The notes below the pieces were generated by a model, which was not told where the DNA came from, made no database searches, and saw nothing but the letters and a program-made list of their open reading frames with translations. A stretch of DNA of 26,487 nucleotides from contig JAEYSV010000054.1 of NCBI GenBank assembly GCA_023434365.1, forward strand, positions 1 to 26,487. The letters run 5' to 3'. Positions 1-7,090 of this stretch are shown here, one piece after another. This DNA is from Bacillota bacterium (GTDB taxonomy: Bacteria > Bacillota > Clostridia > Lachnospirales > Lachnospiraceae). Made by a program: the position numbers and the translations under genes. The first letter of the stretch is position 1. Each line of letters begins with the position of its first letter.

Positions 1-215
1 AAGTTTAATCATGGTCAAAAAGCTGCTAGCTTTATTAACCGTCATGTCTTTCGACATGTTTACTGTTTTAAGGTTGCTGTTTGAATCTTACGATCCAAAA
101 GCTGTTCTTAATTTGAAATCTCTTTGCGAACTCTATGTTTCGCTTTTTAGAATTTTCAAGGTTGTTTCACTGTTTAATTATCAATGTTCGTTTTGCTTTA
201 CTCGTTTGAGTCAGC
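1..215 (-). other. Probable rRNA operon leader (16S expected just past the left edge)
   Basis: On the minus strand this is the transcribed stretch downstream of a sigma-A-like promoter at 222-250. It holds a boxA-like sequence, AACCTTGAAAATTC (150-163), similar to antitermination motifs in clostridial rrn leaders and spacers. It also holds two perfect hairpins: 43-58 (CATGTC/GACATG with a GAAA loop on this strand) and 19-33 (AAAGCT/AGCTTT, 3-nt loop). The stretch has no plausible coding gene. The final bases (…TGATTAAACTT) look like sequence just before a 16S gene, but no 16S sequence lies inside the window, so the assignment is inferred from the motifs, the promoter and the adjacent tRNAs. 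Confidence 0.6.
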
Positions 216-221
216 TTGAAT

Positions 222-250
222 AGTTTATCATTTTGAAAGTCATTTGTCAA
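222..250 (-). promoter_or_regulatory. Sigma-A-type promoter, probable rrn promoter
   Basis: A TTGACA box (245-250) is separated by exactly 17 nt from TAAACT (222-227), read leftwards. It lies between the tRNA-Ser genes and the presumed rRNA leader. A hairpin at 269-275/289-295 directly after the tRNA has no T-run on this strand, so tRNA transcripts may also read through into the leader. Confidence 0.6.
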
Positions 251-295
251 CAACTTTTTAATGTTTTTTTGAAGCAGTTTTTTACTTGGCTTCAA

Positions 296-384
296 CGGAG
301 AAGGAGGGATTTGAACCCTCGCGCCGCTATTAACGACCTACTCCCTTTCCAGGGGAGCCCCTTCAGCCGCTTGGGTACTTCTCC
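296..384 (-). tRNA. tRNA-Ser (anticodon GGA)
   Basis: The reverse complement folds as a class II tRNA. The acceptor stem is GGAGAAG/CTTCTCC with discriminator G73 at position 296. The anticodon stem CTCCC/GGGAG encloses the loop CTGGAAA, giving anticodon GGA, which reads UCC and UCU. A long variable arm typical of serine tRNAs and the T-loop GGTTCAAATCC are present. The CCA end is not encoded: the flanking bases are TTG. It lies about 44 nt downstream of the other serine tRNA. Confidence 0.96.
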
Positions 385-428
385 ACATTTACACAATGCG
401 ATCGGCTAAATAATAATTACATTATGAA

Positions 429-514
429 CGGAGAAGGTGGGATTCGAACCCACGGCCCCTTTCGGAGTCACCGGTTTTCAAGACCGGCTCCTTAAACCAC
501 TCGGACACCTCTCC
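429..514 (-). tRNA. tRNA-Ser (anticodon UGA)
   Basis: The reverse complement is a class II tRNA. The acceptor stem GGAGAGG/CTTCTCC contains one G-U pair and is followed by G73. The anticodon stem CCGGT/ACCGG holds loop CTTGAAA, so the anticodon is UGA, reading UCA and other UCN codons. The long variable arm and the T-arm GGGTTCGAATCCC are clear. No CCA is encoded. It is first in a two-tRNA transcript whose promoter is at 635-663. Confidence 0.96.
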
Positions 515-850
515 ATAGTGTTCTATATCTATAAAATCAAACATGAGCTCGTCTTACAAAAGACGACTACATTATAACGATTTTATTCGATTTTGTATTC
601 ATCACCGCAACCATTTCCCGTAGCGACAAGATTTATTCTACCACAGGAAATTTCTTTTGTCAACAATGTTTTTGAATTTTTTCTAAAATTGACACAATTT
701 AATGGAAGTAAGCATATATCGTAGTTTTAAGTCTATCTAAGTCTATATGTTGGGGTTAATTAACGAAATATAGCGATATATTGTCGAATTTGTTTCTCAT
801 TCAAGCCACTCTAATTGTATAGCCCAACCAATATTATTATATTGTTTTGC
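515..850. other. Gap between the serine tRNAs and ispD
   Basis: No gene was recognised here. The gap holds the tRNA promoter (635-663) and, in the tRNA leader, a 7-bp hairpin at 549-566 (TCGTCTT/AAGACGA, 4-nt loop). Between 664 and 850 the sequence is AT-rich. It includes a short AT-only inverted repeat just after the ispD stop (CAATAT/ATATTG), with no T-run and so not a convincing terminator. Confidence 0.6.
635..663 (-). promoter_or_regulatory. Sigma-A promoter for the two tRNA-Ser genes
   Basis: A perfect TTGACA (658-663) and TAGAAT (635-640) are separated by 17 nt on the minus strand. Transcription should start near 628, roughly 110 nt before tRNA-Ser(UGA). It is one of the strongest promoter matches in the window. 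Confidence 0.8.
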
Positions 851-1543
851 TTAACCTTTTCTTTTACATAAGAAACTTTTTGCTATGTCCATATCTTCTA
901 CTGTTGTAATCTTAATATTAGAATAGGAACCCTCTATCATTATAACCTTTGTATCACTTAATAATTCAACTACCATAGAATCATCTGTAACTTCTGTTAT
1001 TCTTTCTGCCATCATTTTATCGTAAGCACTTCGTATTAATGAGTAAGAAAAAGCTTGTGGTGTTTGTACACTCCATAATGTAGACCGTTTTGGCGTTGTA
1101 AGTACCTTATGATCATCACTCACTATCTTAATAGTATCTTTTGTTCGCACACCACTTACACATGCTTGGCATTTTTGTACCTGACTTACTATTTGATTAA
1201 TATGCTCTGTTTCAATACAAGGTCTTGCACCGTCATGTATGAGCACATAATCACATCCAGTCAATGATAATAACCCACAATAAACAGACTCGTAACGCTC
1301 AGCCCCTCCAGCAATAATATTACTGACCTTTTTAAATCTATGTTTTATAACAATCTCTTCTTTTACATAAAGAATATCCTCCTTGCCAGTTACAAGAAGG
1401 ATATCATCTACATCACTATTCTCAAATGCTTTTAGTGTATAGTAAAGAATCGGCTTATTATCTATTTGTAAATATTGTTTTGGAATATTAGTTCCCATAC
1501 GCTTTCCATAACCTGCTGCAAGTATAATTGCCGTTATCATCAT
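851..1543 (-). CDS. ispD: 2-C-methyl-D-erythritol 4-phosphate cytidylyltransferase
   Basis: IspD transfers CMP from CTP to MEP in the non-mevalonate isoprenoid pathway, in the cytosol. The 230-residue product has the usual family length. It shows the CTP-binding loop AAGYGKRMG (residues 9-17) with the following Lys22, GGAERYESV (79-87), HDGARP (103-108), a KDTIK stretch, QTPQAF, and near the C-terminus TDD and NIKITTVEDM. An AGGAG box lies just upstream. Two adjacent ATG codons are possible starts and the second has the better spacing (8 nt). It is the last gene of a probable unit with tsaD and the unknown gene at 2650-3207; the gap to tsaD is 69 nt. No other MEP-pathway gene is present in the window. 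Confidence 0.95.
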   Translation of the reverse strand: MMITAIILAAGYGKRMGTNIPKQYLQIDNKPILYYTLKAFENSDVDDILLVTGKEDILYVKEEIVIKHRFKKVSNIIAGGAERYESVYCGLLSLTGCDYVLIHDGARPCIETEHINQIVSQVQKCQACVSGVRTKDTIKIVSDDHKVLTTPKRSTLWSVQTPQAFSYSLIRSAYDKMMAERITEVTDDSMVVELLSDTKVIMIEGSYSNIKITTVEDMDIAKSFLCKRKG

Positions 1544-1612
1544 TTACACTCCTATACCATAATTCATTAGTTTCCTATTTATACATACCTTATTCAAATA
1601 CTATTTACAGAC

Positions 1613-2635
1613 TTATCTCTGCCCTATTTTTAAATTAGGTACCGCATTCAAATCTAATCCATGTGTTGTCCCATTAAGATACTCATAATATGCAGCGACT
1701 CCTATCATAGCTGCATTATCAGTACAATATACTGGCGATGGGTAATATAACTGAAATCCATTTTTATCACACACTGCTTTCATGGTTTCTCTCAAACACG
1801 AGTTAGACGCCACCCCACCAGCTAACGCAATCTTAATTAAATGATTTTCTTTAGCAGCCGCAATGGTATGCTCTACTAACACATCTACTACTGCCTGTTG
1901 AAATGAGGCAGCTATATCAGCTTCCACTATAGGTTCATTTTTCATATTGCATCCATTTATATGATTCAAAACAGCTGACTTTACTCCACTAAAACTAAAA
2001 TCAAAACTATTTCCTTCTACTTTTGCTCTTGGGAATCGAATTGCGTCTTTATTTCCTTCTTTTGAAAGTTTATCGATCTTTGGTCCACCCGGATATCCTA
2101 ACCCAATAGCTCGTGCCACTTTATCAAAGGCTTCTCCTGCAGCATCATCTCTTGTGCGACCAATAATTTGATACTTTCCATAATCATTTACCTTCACTAT
2201 ATGTGTATGTCCGCCAGACACAATCAAACATAGATATGGTGGCTCTAGTTCCTTATGTTCGATGTAATTTGCTGAAACATGACCTTCAATGTGGTGTACA
2301 CCAACCAATGGCTTTCCAGTTGCAAAGCTAATTGCTTTTGCCTCTGCAACTCCAACAAGCAGTGCTCCCACCAAACCTGGTCCATAAGTCACCCCTATTA
2401 CATCTATATCATCAAGCACAACCTCTGCCTCTTTTAACGCTTTTGTAATCACATAATTTATATTCTCAATGTGTTTTCTAGAAGCTATTTCTGGAACCAC
2501 CCCTCCAAACAGCTTATGCAACTCAATCTGTGAAGAAATAACATTGGATAGAACTTCTCTTCCATTTCTAATCACCGCCGCTGCCGTCTCATCACAAGAT
2601 GATTCAATTCCCAAAATCAGAATATCCTTTTCCAT
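1613..2635 (-). CDS. tsaD: tRNA N6-adenosine threonylcarbamoyltransferase TsaD
   Basis: TsaD (Kae1/YgjD family) transfers the threonylcarbamoyl group to A37 of tRNAs that read ANN codons, working with TsaB and TsaE. The 340-residue protein has the family's usual length. Visible motifs are GIESSCDET (9-17), the metal-binding pair H115/H119 in HHIEGH, SGGHTHI (140-146), GYPGGP and the C-terminal TDNAAMIG. Its partners tsaB and tsaE are also in this window (5305-6446) but in a separate transcription unit. The gene starts 14 nt after the unknown protein's stop, so the two are probably cotranscribed. The ribosome-binding site (AAAGG, about 10 nt from ATG) is modest. Confidence 0.97.
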   Translation of the reverse strand: MEKDILILGIESSCDETAAAVIRNGREVLSNVISSQIELHKLFGGVVPEIASRKHIENINYVITKALKEAEVVLDDIDVIGVTYGPGLVGALLVGVAEAKAISFATGKPLVGVHHIEGHVSANYIEHKELEPPYLCLIVSGGHTHIVKVNDYGKYQIIGRTRDDAAGEAFDKVARAIGLGYPGGPKIDKLSKEGNKDAIRFPRAKVEGNSFDFSFSGVKSAVLNHINGCNMKNEPIVEADIAASFQQAVVDVLVEHTIAAAKENHLIKIALAGGVASNSCLRETMKAVCDKNGFQLYYPSPVYCTDNAAMIGVAAYYEYLNGTTHGLDLNAVPNLKIGQR

Positions 2636-2649
2636 TCTATAATGCCTTT

Positions 2650-3207
2650 CTATTTTTCAGCCATTTTCCAACCGACAACCTTCCATTTTCCTACATCATC
2701 TCTGCGTAAAATAAAATTTTCTGTTGTGTTCAGTACCGTTGTATCCTCACGCAATGAAAAAGAAGCAGTAATTGTTGCCCACTCAGAACCATCCTCTTTT
2801 TTCTGCTGCACTAATGTATTTCCAAATACCTGTGTCTGCATTACCTTTCGCTTATCACCTTTAAACCCTTCAATTTCTAAGCCCAATGCTTGCAGGTGAT
2901 CTATTTCTGGATTATTATCAAGAAGTTCCTGGTCTAATAATGAACGGAACTTGTCTACCAATTTATCATACTGTTCTTCCGTATACTGCTCATCATAAAA
3001 CGCCTTGGTAATATCACAAAACATTTCCACTACCGTTACAGGTGTCGCAGGATAATCATTGGCCAATATTATCTCAATCTTAGAAGAAGGAATCTCAACC
3101 TCATCTTTTGGTGTATCCAAACTGTTGGAGATATAATAATATAACCCCCATATAATAACTGCTATGAGAAGCATTGATAATATAATTTTTAGTTTTCCAC
3201 TTTTCAT
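2650..3207 (-). CDS. Unknown membrane-anchored protein upstream of tsaD
   Basis: I do not recognise the function. The chosen start gives 185 residues. A GGGAG box lies about 6 nt before this ATG, whereas the ATG 12 nt further upstream (3217-3219) has no good ribosome-binding site and contains that box in its coding sequence. The protein has a short basic N-terminus, one hydrophobic segment (about residues 6-24) acting as a signal anchor, and an acidic 120-160-residue domain likely outside the membrane. No lipobox cysteine is present. The C-terminal pattern (…RRDDVGKWKVVGWKM…) is reminiscent of NTF2-like folds, which is only a guess. It is tightly linked to tsaD (14-nt gap). Confidence 0.85.
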   Translation of the reverse strand: MKSGKLKIILSMLLIAVIIWGLYYYISNSLDTPKDEVEIPSSKIEIILANDYPATPVTVVEMFCDITKAFYDEQYTEEQYDKLVDKFRSLLDQELLDNNPEIDHLQALGLEIEGFKGDKRKVMQTQVFGNTLVQQKKEDGSEWATITASFSLREDTTVLNTTENFILRRDDVGKWKVVGWKMAEK

Positions 3208-3246
3208 GTTTTCTCCCATCTACCACTACGGTGGCATTTTATATCT

Positions 3247-3281
3247 AGGAGTGTTTTGTAAGTTATCACTCTTACACTCCT
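3247..3281. repeat. Imperfect hairpin between rnz and the tsaD unit
   Basis: AGGAGTGT and ACACTCCT form 8-bp arms, and an alternative inner pairing (GTAAG/CTTAC) is also possible. It lies in the leader of the minus-strand unit starting at 3207. It has no T-run, so it is more likely a leader structure than a terminator. Confidence 0.4.
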
Positions 3282-3305
3282 TCTACCTGTGAAGTGTTCT
3301 TATTC

Positions 3306-3336
3306 ATTATATCGGCTACTGCGTTCTCTTTATTTA
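3306..3336 (-). promoter_or_regulatory. Candidate overlapping sigma-D / sigma-A promoter before the tsaD unit
   Basis: On the minus strand TAAA (3333-3336), a 16-nt spacer and an exact GCCGATAT (3309-3316) match the Bacillus SigD (sigma-28) consensus. The same bases contain a perfect TATAAT (3306-3311), though without a good sigma-A -35. The upstream element abuts the rnz stop codon. Either factor could drive the unknown gene, tsaD and ispD. Confidence 0.45.
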
Positions 3337-4251
3337 CTATTCATTTTTATCAAACTCTAATATTATTGTTTTTGAGTCTTTCCCAGGCTTTGCATTCTCA
3401 AATATACTCGTTACACTAGACATATACTCTTCAGGTCTTATTAAAGAAGGACTATAATGAGTTAACCAAAGCTCTTTAACATTGGCATCCTTGGCAGTCT
3501 TTGCTGCTTCCACAAAAGTCATATGTTTATACTCTACAGCTTTATTGCTTCTCTCATTATCTCCATACATTCCTTCACAGACTAACAAATCTGCTCCTGT
3601 TGCCGACTGTGTCAGTGCTGCGTTCGGCCTAGTGTCGGTACAATAAGTTAGGTGAATACCCTTTCGCTCCGGCCCCAAAACCATATCTGGAGTATACATC
3701 ATGTTGTTTAACTCCACACTTTCGCCCTTTTGCAATCTGTTCCAAACTACCATTGGCACATTGGCTGCTTTGGCTTTTTCCATGTCAAATCGTCCACTAC
3801 GTTTGATTTTAATTGAATAACCGTAACAAATAACATTATGATTCACTCGAAATGCCTCGATTTGGTATCCATTCTTTTCTATCGTCTCATTTCTATCATT
3901 TAATTCTATAAACTCTATTGTAAATGGTAATTCAGGCGCAATAATTCTCAGTGCATTTACCACACGTTCCAAACCTTTTGGCCCAATTAGAGTCACAGGC
4001 TCTCTGCGATCAGAATTACCCATCGATAATAGCAATCCTGGTAGCCCACTAATATGATCTCCATGAAAATGGGTAAAACAAATGATATCAATCGGGTGAA
4101 AACTCCACCCCTTTTGCTTTATTGCCACCTGTGTCCCTTCTCCACAATCAATCAAAAGACTACTCCCATTATATCTTGTCATTAACGAAGTCAGCCATCT
4201 TCCTGGTAAAGGCATCATTCCACTTGTTCCTAATAAACATACATCTAGCAC
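3337..4251 (-). CDS. rnz: Ribonuclease Z (tRNA 3'-processing endonuclease)
   Basis: RNase Z cuts the 3' trailer from tRNA precursors that lack an encoded CCA. That fits this genome, since both tRNA-Ser genes here lack CCA. The 304-residue metallo-beta-lactamase-fold protein has the zinc motif HFHGDH at 61-66, a conserved N-terminus (LDVCLLGTSGMMP), CTDTRPN with the bridging Asp, and THYSPS near the C-terminus. The start is GTG (4249-4251): GAGG lies 7 nt upstream and the N-terminus matches the family. It appears to be a single-gene unit with its own promoter at 4294-4322. Confidence 0.95.
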   Translation of the reverse strand: MLDVCLLGTSGMMPLPGRWLTSLMTRYNGSSLLIDCGEGTQVAIKQKGWSFHPIDIICFTHFHGDHISGLPGLLLSMGNSDRREPVTLIGPKGLERVVNALRIIAPELPFTIEFIELNDRNETIEKNGYQIEAFRVNHNVICYGYSIKIKRSGRFDMEKAKAANVPMVVWNRLQKGESVELNNMMYTPDMVLGPERKGIHLTYCTDTRPNAALTQSATGADLLVCEGMYGDNERSNKAVEYKHMTFVEAAKTAKDANVKELWLTHYSPSLIRPEEYMSSVTSIFENAKPGKDSKTIILEFDKNE

Positions 4252-4293
4252 AACTTTTCCTCATTTCCTACTTAGCCTTACTTTACTTTTCCC

Positions 4294-4322
4294 ATCATAT
4301 CACAAAATATACCAGACGTGAA
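4294..4322 (-). promoter_or_regulatory. Promoter for rnz
   Basis: TTCACG (4317-4322), a 17-nt spacer and TATGAT (4294-4299) with an extended -10 TG dinucleotide (TGATATGAT) form a good sigma-A match. It lies about 40 nt upstream of the GTG start. Confidence 0.6.
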
Positions 4323-4383
4323 GTCTTAAAAGAGAGTTTCATTTGCGTTGCTTTTGCAAGCGCAAGGCAATCTCCAACCGCAT

Positions 4384-4410
4384 AAAAAAGAGTCTGGCTT
4401 GCCAGACTCT
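4384..4410 (-). terminator. Rho-independent terminator (distal of two)
   Basis: On the minus strand a 9-bp perfect stem AGAGTCTGG/CCAGACTCT with a 4-nt loop runs straight into a T-run. It lies about 150 nt past the stop of the gene at 4560-4784 and forms one end of the composite repeat element. Confidence 0.8.
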
Positions 4411-4524
4411 AGCGCTGACGCGCTGTCACGATAGTGACAAACTTCTATATGCGCGTCATGTGCATCCCCCGGAGGCTTTTTTTATGATATAGGAAATTAG
4501 CAATTTCCTATATCATAAAAAAAG
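4389..4524 (-). repeat. Composite intergenic inverted-repeat element
   Basis: Read on the minus strand from 4524 to 4389, four structures stack. They are (a) a 23-bp perfect hairpin; (b) a C/G-rich linker CCTCCGGGGGATGCACA; (c) an outer stem TGACGCGC (4451-4458) with GCGCGTCA (4416-4423), enclosing hairpin TGTCAC/GTGACA (4424-4439, loop TATC); and (d) the terminator hairpin at 4389-4410. It has no open reading frame, and its GC content is above the flanks in the middle. A related but degraded arrangement occurs at 7061-7129. It could be a dispersed intergenic repeat of the MITE or REP kind, or a structured RNA. Confidence 0.55.
4476..4524. repeat. 23-bp perfect inverted repeat with 3-nt loop
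   Basis: Arms 4476-4498 and 4502-4524 are perfectly complementary around the triplet AGC. The outer part of each arm is a C plus T7, or A7 plus G. The inner part is ATGATATAGGAAATT and its complement. The A-run at 4517-4523 also supplies the T-tail of the upstream terminator. Confidence 0.9.
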
Positions 4525-4550
4525 TCCTGCCTATTTACATAAGCAGGACC
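4517..4550 (-). terminator. Terminator of the small zinc-ribbon gene
   Basis: On the minus strand the stem GTCCTGC/GCAGGAC (4524-4530 with 4543-4549, 12-nt loop) is followed by seven T residues. It sits 10 nt after the stop at 4560. Confidence 0.8.
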
Positions 4551-4559
4551 CATTCTATT

Positions 4560-4784
4560 TTATAACACTTCACGCGATTTTGTAACCGTTATTGGAATTG
4601 CAAAAGATCTAACCATTTTATCATAACAACATTCACACATATCAAACTTATGAACTTCAAGGTCTCTAGATGAAAAATATCCCCATTCAATATTCACCTC
4701 GAATACTCCTTCTTTCAAAATTCCCCGCTCTATCTTAAACTCTTTACCACAAACATTGCAATACAATTGCTTCCCTTTTTTCAT
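4560..4784 (-). CDS. Small zinc-ribbon-like protein of unknown function
   Basis: The 74-residue product has two cysteine knuckles, C9-x-x-C12 (CNVCGK) and C50-x-x-C53 (CECC), as in small zinc-binding folds. The central part is acidic and aromatic. I cannot assign a role. The start is set by GGAGGG 8 nt upstream of this ATG. An in-frame ATG at 4821-4823 overlaps a -10 box and has no ribosome-binding site, so the longer reading is rejected. It stands alone, with a promoter at 4822-4827 and a terminator at 4517-4550. Confidence 0.8.
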   Translation of the reverse strand: MKKGKQLYCNVCGKEFKIERGILKEGVFEVNIEWGYFSSRDLEVHKFDMCECCYDKMVRSFAIPITVTKSREVL

Positions 4785-4821
4785 AGCCTTATCCCTCCAA
4801 AAATCCGACTGCCTTGTTCTC

Positions 4822-4850
4822 ATTATACTAAAAAATGATATACTATCCTA
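4822..4850 (-). promoter_or_regulatory. Candidate promoter for the zinc-ribbon gene
   Basis: A perfect TATAAT (4822-4827) lies 38 nt before the chosen ATG. No good -35 is seen 16-18 nt upstream. The location between rimI and this gene supports it. Confidence 0.4.
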
Positions 4851-4870
4851 GTGGTAATAACTAGAAGGCA

Positions 4871-5308
4871 TTAAAAATACAACCACATAATCACAGCATC
4901 TTCTACTGGTTTTTGATAATATTTTTTTCGAATACCTTCTTCTTTAAACCCTAGTTTTAGATATAATTGACGCGCTTTTTGGTTTCCAGCTCTAACTTCT
5001 AGCGTGAATGCATTAATTCCATTCTTTCGACCACCTTGAATTAATTCACCTAACATTGCATATGCAATTCCTTTTTGCTGGTACTGCTTTGCAACAGCTA
5101 CATTATTAATATTTCCCTCATCTAATACTTGACGCAAGCCACAGTAACCTACGATTGTTTCACCACTGACTGCTACCAGATAATAATCTGATTGATTCCT
5201 TACTGCATATTCAAGATCACTGCTACTCCACGGAATAGAAAACAGCTCATTTTCTATCGCAGAAACCTGCTCTATATCCTCGATCTGCATTGGACGAATT
5301 TGAATCAT
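4871..5308 (-). CDS. rimI: Ribosomal protein S18 alanine N-acetyltransferase (GNAT)
   Basis: RimI-type GNAT enzymes acetylate protein N-termini, classically ribosomal protein S18, using acetyl-CoA. The 145-residue protein has the usual length. It shows the N-terminal IRPMQIEDIEQV, a conserved FSIPWS stretch, the acetyl-CoA loop QQKGIA, and LEVRAGNQKARQLYLKLGF ending the fold. Its ATG overlaps the tsaB stop by 4 nt (ATGA), and the order tsaE-tsaB-rimI is very common in Firmicutes. The true substrate in this organism is inferred from the family. Confidence 0.92.
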   Translation of the reverse strand: MIQIRPMQIEDIEQVSAIENELFSIPWSSSDLEYAVRNQSDYYLVAVSGETIVGYCGLRQVLDEGNINNVAVAKQYQQKGIAYAMLGELIQGGRKNGINAFTLEVRAGNQKARQLYLKLGFKEEGIRKKYYQKPVEDAVIMWLYF

Positions 5309-6015
5309 TGATTCAATCCCCTTTTCTCCATCAGCTCACGCTCTGCCTGGGACAATCTTAGATAGACCGGCTGATGTTCTTCAGGCTTTTCGAATATACC
5401 TTGACGATAATAATTAGCTCCTAGTACCGCTATGGAACCTGCTCTCTGTTCCAATAGATGCGCTGGTGCATAACTTGCATTTTCTTGCATTATCTCATCT
5501 ATAATGTGCTTATACACAATCGAACCATCTCCTAGGAAAATGATCTTCTTCTTCGTCTCGTTCATTTGATTCAAAAGGTCTCTAATAGGTAATGCTGTTG
5601 GCTCTATTATTGTGTTAAGTTTTCCTGCGATTTGCTCGTACACACCAACAAACACCTCTTCTCTTCTAGCATCAATCATCGGGCATATATAAACCCCTTC
5701 TGCCCATATATTGTAAGCCATTGCTTCTAACGTAGAAACAGAGATTAAAGGCTTATTTAACGCAAGACCTAATCCTTTTGCGGTTGCACTTCCAATACGA
5801 AGTCCTGTAAATGACCCCGGACCTGCAGCAATTGCTATGGCATCAATTTGGTCTAAATTAAGTTCTATCCTATTCTTTACTTCCTCTAACATAGGAAGTA
5901 ATGTCTGAGAGTGAGTCAATTTAAAATTCGTAGTATACTCTGCTACCAACACATCGTCTACTAAGTATGCGACACTTGCGACCATTCCCGAACTATCTAT
6001 TGCAAGAATCTTCAT
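5305..6015 (-). CDS. tsaB: t6A biosynthesis protein TsaB
   Basis: TsaB is the inactive paralogue of TsaD that forms the scaffold of the bacterial t6A transferase complex. The 236-residue protein begins with the ASKHA-type MKILAIDSSG and has the hallmark GPGSFTGLRIG (65-75) and STLEAMAYN. It lacks the metal-binding HxxxH of TsaD, as expected. Four-nucleotide ATGA overlaps link it to tsaE upstream and rimI downstream, so translation is probably coupled. Its partner TsaD is encoded at 1613-2635. Confidence 0.95.
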   Translation of the reverse strand: MKILAIDSSGMVASVAYLVDDVLVAEYTTNFKLTHSQTLLPMLEEVKNRIELNLDQIDAIAIAAGPGSFTGLRIGSATAKGLGLALNKPLISVSTLEAMAYNIWAEGVYICPMIDARREEVFVGVYEQIAGKLNTIIEPTALPIRDLLNQMNETKKKIIFLGDGSIVYKHIIDEIMQENASYAPAHLLEQRAGSIAVLGANYYRQGIFEKPEEHQPVYLRLSQAERELMEKRGLNQ

Positions 6016-6446
6016 ATATTTCTCTCCTCCTCAATTCGGATCAGACGATAATCAAATCCTTTTTCAATATCCTTTTCAATGCTTATCAATTTAATGCTTT
6101 TTGGCAATAATTCTTTAATTTTTGAAGGCCATTCAATCAGACAAACTCCATTTGAATAAAAATACTCCTCATATCCTATTGCCTCTAGTTCTTCTGGTTC
6201 TTCTAACCGGTAAACATCAAAATGATAAAAAGGAAGTCTTCCTTCTTGATATTCCTGAACAATGGTAAATGTAGGGCTGTTCACAGGTTCAACTATTCCT
6301 AGTCCTTTTGCAAAACCTTGGGAAAATACCGTTTTTCCAACACCAAGATCTCCAACCAATCCATAAATCTCTCCAGCCTTTGCTGCTTGTCCTATCGTTT
6401 CACCAATTCGGAAAGTATCTTTACTTTGATAACTTTCAATAATCAT
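6012..6446 (-). CDS. tsaE: t6A biosynthesis ATPase TsaE
   Basis: TsaE is the small ATPase that resets the TsaB-TsaD complex. The 144-residue product has the Walker A motif GDLGVGKT (32-39), the conserved SPTFTIVQEY (57-66), HFDVYRL (75-81) and LIEWP (103-107), all family hallmarks. AGGAG precedes the ATG. The upstream ycxB-like stop lies 9 nt before the start and overlaps the ribosome-binding region, so the two are cotranscribed. Confidence 0.96.
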   Translation of the reverse strand: MIIESYQSKDTFRIGETIGQAAKAGEIYGLVGDLGVGKTVFSQGFAKGLGIVEPVNSPTFTIVQEYQEGRLPFYHFDVYRLEEPEELEAIGYEEYFYSNGVCLIEWPSKIKELLPKSIKLISIEKDIEKGFDYRLIRIEEERNI

Positions 6447-6455
6447 GTCCTACTC

Positions 6456-6968
6456 CTACTTTTGTTTATACCACTTACATATAGACTCATCTACTTTGTT
6501 TTGAATCAGTTCTTTTACATTGCTTACTTCATCCCTATAGAATTCTTTTGGTAAAACAAAGGCACGAACTTTTGATAAGTAGATTGTAATAACTTCCTTG
6601 GTTTCTATAACCTTGGCAACATCCTCCCATTTTATAGGAAGTACTTCTTCGCCCTGACTTACAATAATTTCTTCTTCTTTAAGCGAATATTTCACCGGTT
6701 TTTGAAACATCGGATTTAATTTGGTTTGTTTCATTGCACTTATCCATAGCTTTAACGGATTAATCACAGTAAATAACAATGATCCGAAAACTAACAAAAC
6801 TTTTTGTCCATTAGTTAATGTTTGATTGAAAAAAATAAAAATCACCAATGCAGCTAAACTAAAACAAATTCCAATCAGTCCCGATATGCTAAAATACGTA
6901 TGTCTCATCAAAAACTGGTACATATATTTTGTATTCATCAATACACTAATATTATATTCCTTTTCCAT
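6456..6968 (-). CDS. YcxB-like two-helix membrane protein
   Basis: The 170-residue protein resembles the YcxB-like family. It has a short N-terminal strand region, two hydrophobic helices (about residues 26-46 and 57-76) and a C-terminal soluble domain of beta-rich character (VKYSLKEEEIIVSQGEEVLPIKWEDVAKVIET…). The family's biochemical role is unknown to me. The start was set by GGAGG 5 nt before this ATG; the ATG at 6981-6983 has no ribosome-binding site. It leads the tsaE-tsaB-rimI operon, with a promoter at 7018-7045. I see no motif tying it to t6A synthesis. Confidence 0.75.
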   Translation of the reverse strand: MEKEYNISVLMNTKYMYQFLMRHTYFSISGLIGICFSLAALVIFIFFNQTLTNGQKVLLVFGSLLFTVINPLKLWISAMKQTKLNPMFQKPVKYSLKEEEIIVSQGEEVLPIKWEDVAKVIETKEVITIYLSKVRAFVLPKEFYRDEVSNVKELIQNKVDESICKWYKQK

Positions 6969-7017
6969 CTTTTCCTCCAGCATTAAGGTTTATTAAGGCC
7001 CATACTTACTATAAAGC

Positions 7018-7045
7018 ATTATAACAGATTCAACAAAAATAGCAA
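7018..7045 (-). promoter_or_regulatory. Promoter for ycxB-like-tsaE-tsaB-rimI
   Basis: TTGCTA (7040-7045), a 16-nt spacer and a perfect TATAAT (7018-7023) with an extended -10 (TGTTATAAT) are present about 50 nt before the first gene. Confidence 0.7.
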
Positions 7046-7090
7046 CTTACTTATCATTTTCGCCGCAGTGTGATACTTGCGAAGCATTTA

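Noticed and set aside
11..223. Plus-strand 70-codon open frame at the left edge
   Set aside because: It lies antisense to the rRNA-leader-like sequence, its start has no ribosome-binding site, and the composition is not protein-like.
269..295. Terminator directly after tRNA-Ser(GGA)
   Set aside because: The 7-bp stem exists, but on the transcribed strand it is followed by A residues rather than T residues.
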